Source: Chthonomonadaceae bacterium (lineage in GTDB: Bacteria; Armatimonadota; Chthonomonadetes; Chthonomonadales; Chthonomonadaceae). From it: DNA of 5,749 nucleotides. The DNA lies in contig JACMPS010000057.1 in the NCBI GenBank assembly GCA_014377395.1, positions 1 to 5,749 of the forward strand. The letters are read 5' to 3'. The notes beneath the pieces are model-generated. The model had not been told where the DNA came from. It searched no databases and was given only the letters and a program-made list of their open reading frames with translations. The number at the start of each line of letters is the position of its first letter. The stretch's first letter is position 1. The translations under genes were made by a program, and so were the position numbers. Shown here in pieces: positions 3,314 to 5,749 of this stretch.

Positions 3314-5749
3314 ATGTCCATCCTCATCCGCGCAATTTGCCCCCCCCTCCCACTTTTGATTTTGTTGATCGGCACGAGTGCTTTCTCACAAAAAGTCACC
3401 GCGCAGACGCCTTTGCCCGTGCCTGTTCCCCCTGTCCCGCAAACTTTACCCCAAGCAGTTCCACAGACAACGCCGCAAGTCCCGCCGCAAACGCCTACTC
3501 CCCTGCCCCCCTCCACAACCCCTGCTCCCTCGCAAAATGGAGCGGCAACCCCGACTTCTCCTACCGACCTGAACGCGAATCAGGTCAACTTCTCCTCGGA
3601 GGGCGAATTTCGGATTGACCAGACGACAGGCGACCTGTACGCCACCGATAATGTGACGGTGCAGTTCGGCGATCTGGTGATTACCGCCGACAAAGCCGAG
3701 GGCAATTTCTATCGTGAAGTCGTGTTTAGCGGCAACGCGAAAATCGTGCGTGGCGGGTTGACTTCTTCCGCTGATGCGATCCATTTTTTTGCAAAGACGC
3801 GCACCTATCGCCTCGATAATCCGCGCACCGTGCTTGCCCCCTCCGTGTTGCGCTACAAATTGACCGATCCTGTTTTCCTCAGAGGGAAAGTGTTGCAGGG
3901 CGCACGAAACGGCTACTCTTATGCCGAAAACTCACGCGCCACCACTTGCATTGAGGACAAGCCACACTATGAATTGCGCTTTCGCTCGGCGGAACTCATC
4001 CCGGATTATCGCTTGACACTCAAGCGAGTCGCGATCTATTTTTTCGGGCAGAAATTGATTGTTCTCCCCGAAATCGTGATTCCCCTTGACCGCCGTGTAG
4101 ACCGCTATCAGCCCTCCTATTTGCCGGAATTCGGACGCAGTATCCAGGAAGGATTTTTCGCTCGGTTTCCCTTTTCCTTTGCGGTTGGAGCGGCGGCGGC
4201 GGCACTCATTCGGCTGGATGTCACCGAAAAGCAGGGTCCCGGTTATCGCTTTGAGCAGGAATATCTCGCGGGCAAGCAAGATCGCATTTTCGGCAATAAC
4301 ACGCCGGAGCAGGTTCGCTTTAACTACACGGGCAACAACGGCACCTACTTGCAGTCCTATGGCTATGGCGGAAACGTGCGCGGCTTACCCCGACTTGGAA
4401 CGGGACTGGGTCCCTCCAACGGCGGACTTTTCACGATTCAGGGCTACGCTTCCGACGGCTTTCAGAAAAACCTGAACACGAGTTTTCGACATCAGCAAAG
4501 CATTGGAGGGAGTAACCGAATCGCCTTCTCCACCGAGTACCAGAAGAATAATCTCTACACTTTTTCCAATCAAACAAACCTGAACTCGCGGTTTGATTTC
4601 GATCACAGCGACGGGGTTCATGGCGCAAGAATTAACGCCTCCGTTGCCACCAATCAATCGGATGCCATTGGCTTTAATTCGCGACAATATACCGCCACGC
4701 TTCGACCTGCTTTCGATTGGGCAAGCCTCGGAAGTAACCGCAACTCGCTCTCCTTCGATTTCAACTTCGCCAAAAGCCGCAACTCGTCGGCTTTCTCGGA
4801 CAGTAGTACCTCAACCCTCAACTCGCAAGTGCAGTTTCAGCACCTCAGCCGCGACTATTCCTTTAATGCACAGGCAAACAAACTCAGCCCGATAGGGTCT
4901 CAAACAACAACCTCTTCATTTGGAAATCTGGAGCGTTTGCCGGAGTTGCAGTTTGCCTCGGACACCTTTAATTTCAAGCGCGGGTGGTTTCGCAAAGTCC
5001 CGGCTCACCTCGATTTCGGCTACGGCTACTACTCCGAACCGGGAGCGGGAACACAGACAAGTCGCTATCTGGTGGGCATGACATTGCAGGAACAAACGTT
5101 ACTACGCGGAAAATCTACGGAAGTGGCAACAGGCGGCGGATTCGAGCAACGAGTTTACGGAGATACGTCCGCGCAGTACATTTTGCGAAACACGACACGC
5201 TTGCGCCAACGATTCGGGGGGCGGAGCGGCATGGACATAACTTATCAGTATCAGGAACCTGCGGGGGGAACGCCGTTTCTGTTTGACACGTTCGGGCGCA
5301 GTCACTACATCACCGCCGAAGCGGGCTACCTCAATGATGAGCGTTTTCAAGTGACGGGGCGCGTGGGCTACGACTTTTTAGGAATGTCTTCGGTTCGCCC
5401 CTGGCAAACGGTTTCGGCACGGTTGCTGTGGCGTCCCTCCCGGCTTTCGCGCCTTGATGTACTTTCGACGTATGATCCTAACTCCGCGAAATTCTACTCG
5501 GTGTCCTCTATCTTGCGCTTACGCGGCAAAAACGATTTCGCCTTTGATTTGCAGGGTCGCTACGATGCTCAGGTGGGGCGGGTCGCACAGGTCAATTCTC
5601 AGATAGACCTGCCCTTTCTCGGCAAGTGGCGAGCAACGGGCTTGTTGCGTTACAACGGCTACAGCGGCAAACTGGAGAGTACGAACGTGCAGGTGGCGTA
5701 TCGGTGGGACTGCATGGAGGCGAGCCTGACCTATACGGCGACGCCCTAC
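3314..5749 (+). CDS. lptD: LptD/OstA-like outer-membrane LPS-assembly protein, C-terminus cut by window edge
   Basis: An uninterrupted frame of 812 codons runs from ATG 3314 to the window edge without a stop. A signal peptide (about 1-31, hydrophobic LPLLILLIGTSAFS) is followed by a Pro/Thr/Gln-rich linker (about 32-80). An OstA-like periplasmic beta domain (about 85-200) shows GDLYATDNVTVQFGDLVITA at 106-125. The LptD barrel entry follows: TTCIEDKPHYELR (210-222), then YFFGQKLIVLPEIVIPL (242-258). The rest (about 265-812) has the alternating, aromatic- and Asn/Ser-rich pattern of a large transmembrane beta barrel. LptD, with the lipoprotein LptE, inserts LPS into the outer leaflet of the outer membrane. 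Excluding the signal peptide, only Cys212 and Cys800 are cysteines; they sit like E. coli Cys173 and Cys725. The C-terminal part RWDCMEASLTY resembles the last strands of LptD, so probably only tens of residues are missing. An upstream ATG (3293) overlaps the promoter and is less likely. An OstA-family barrel of other function is the alternative. Confidence 0.82.
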   Translation, partial: MSILIRAICPPLPLLILLIGTSAFSQKVTAQTPLPVPVPPVPQTLPQAVPQTTPQVPPQTPTPLPPSTTPAPSQNGAATPTSPTDLNANQVNFSSEGEFRIDQTTGDLYATDNVTVQFGDLVITADKAEGNFYREVVFSGNAKIVRGGLTSSADAIHFFAKTRTYRLDNPRTVLAPSVLRYKLTDPVFLRGKVLQGARNGYSYAENSRATTCIEDKPHYELRFRSAELIPDYRLTLKRVAIYFFGQKLIVLPEIVIPLDRRVDRYQPSYLPEFGRSIQEGFFARFPFSFAVGAAAAALIRLDVTEKQGPGYRFEQEYLAGKQDRIFGNNTPEQVRFNYTGNNGTYLQSYGYGGNVRGLPRLGTGLGPSNGGLFTIQGYASDGFQKNLNTSFRHQQSIGGSNRIAFSTEYQKNNLYTFSNQTNLNSRFDFDHSDGVHGARINASVATNQSDAIGFNSRQYTATLRPAFDWASLGSNRNSLSFDFNFAKSRNSSAFSDSSTSTLNSQVQFQHLSRDYSFNAQANKLSPIGSQTTTSSFGNLERLPELQFASDTFNFKRGWFRKVPAHLDFGYGYYSEPGAGTQTSRYLVGMTLQEQTLLRGKSTEVATGGGFEQRVYGDTSAQYILRNTTRLRQRFGGRSGMDITYQYQEPAGGTPFLFDTFGRSHYITAEAGYLNDERFQVTGRVGYDFLGMSSVRPWQTVSARLLWRPSRLSRLDVLSTYDPNSAKFYSVSSILRLRGKNDFAFDLQGRYDAQVGRVAQVNSQIDLPFLGKWRATGLLRYNGYSGKLESTNVQVAYRWDCMEASLTYTATPY

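Noticed and set aside
3446..3784. 112-codon minus-strand frame within the LptD-like gene
   Set aside because: The opposite strand carries a continuous 812-codon frame with LptD motifs. The antisense product is Gly/Arg-rich because it mirrors the Pro-rich linker.
4179..4895. Several 98-100-codon frames inside the LptD-like gene (4179-4475 and 4593-4895 plus, 4385-4687 minus)
   Set aside because: They overlap the intact barrel-coding frame, have no domain signal, and are expected by chance at this base composition. The barrel frame itself shows no frameshift.
1..5749. Mobile element, defence system, biosynthetic cluster or CRISPR array
   Set aside because: No transposase, integrase, direct-repeat/spacer pattern, toxin-antitoxin pair or clustered biosynthetic genes were seen. 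The genes are separately oriented housekeeping or envelope types.

Overview
The window is about 5.7 kb of bacterial chromosome, roughly half G+C and densely coded. It has five protein genes: two incomplete at the window edges and three complete. There are no RNA genes, transposases, phage genes or CRISPR arrays. The right-hand gene is a probable LptD (outer-membrane LPS translocon), so the cell should be a diderm that exports LPS or a related glycolipid. The esterase belongs to a family I associate with Planctomycetota, Acidobacteriota, Armatimonadota and similar phyla. The near-leaderless arrangement predicted for the LptD gene would also suit an Armatimonadota- or Deinococcus-like lineage. 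That phylum guess is weak; a protein database search would settle it.

Layout from left to right. Positions 1-67 (minus) hold the N-terminus of a Rossmann-fold NAD(P)-dependent epimerase/dehydratase with a GTG start. Positions 68-271 are non-coding and contain a purine-rich array of degenerate octamers (about 131-200) that looks like a dispersed intergenic repeat. Positions 272-1213 (minus) encode a secreted alpha/beta-hydrolase esterase. A divergent intergenic region (1214-1438) carries a candidate esterase promoter overlapped by an inverted repeat. Positions 1439-2206 (plus) encode a cytoplasmic HEAT-repeat protein. It converges on an aldo/keto reductase (2237-3208, minus), and a strong hairpin at 2185-2225 lies between the two. 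A second divergent region (3209-3313) carries a perfect extended -10 promoter that points into the LptD-like gene, which runs from 3314 through the window's right edge.

The genes do not form an obvious pathway or operon. Only the esterase and the epimerase share direction at the left, about 200 bp apart and separated by the repeat. The two exported proteins (esterase and LptD) both have Pro/Thr-rich linkers just after their signal peptides.

The most notable points concern the LptD-like gene. It is the largest gene in the window and is open at the right edge. Its promoter predicts an almost leaderless mRNA. The mature part visible here has only two cysteines, placed where one interdomain disulfide of E. 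coli LptD would be. I saw no convincing evidence of a wholly new multi-gene system.
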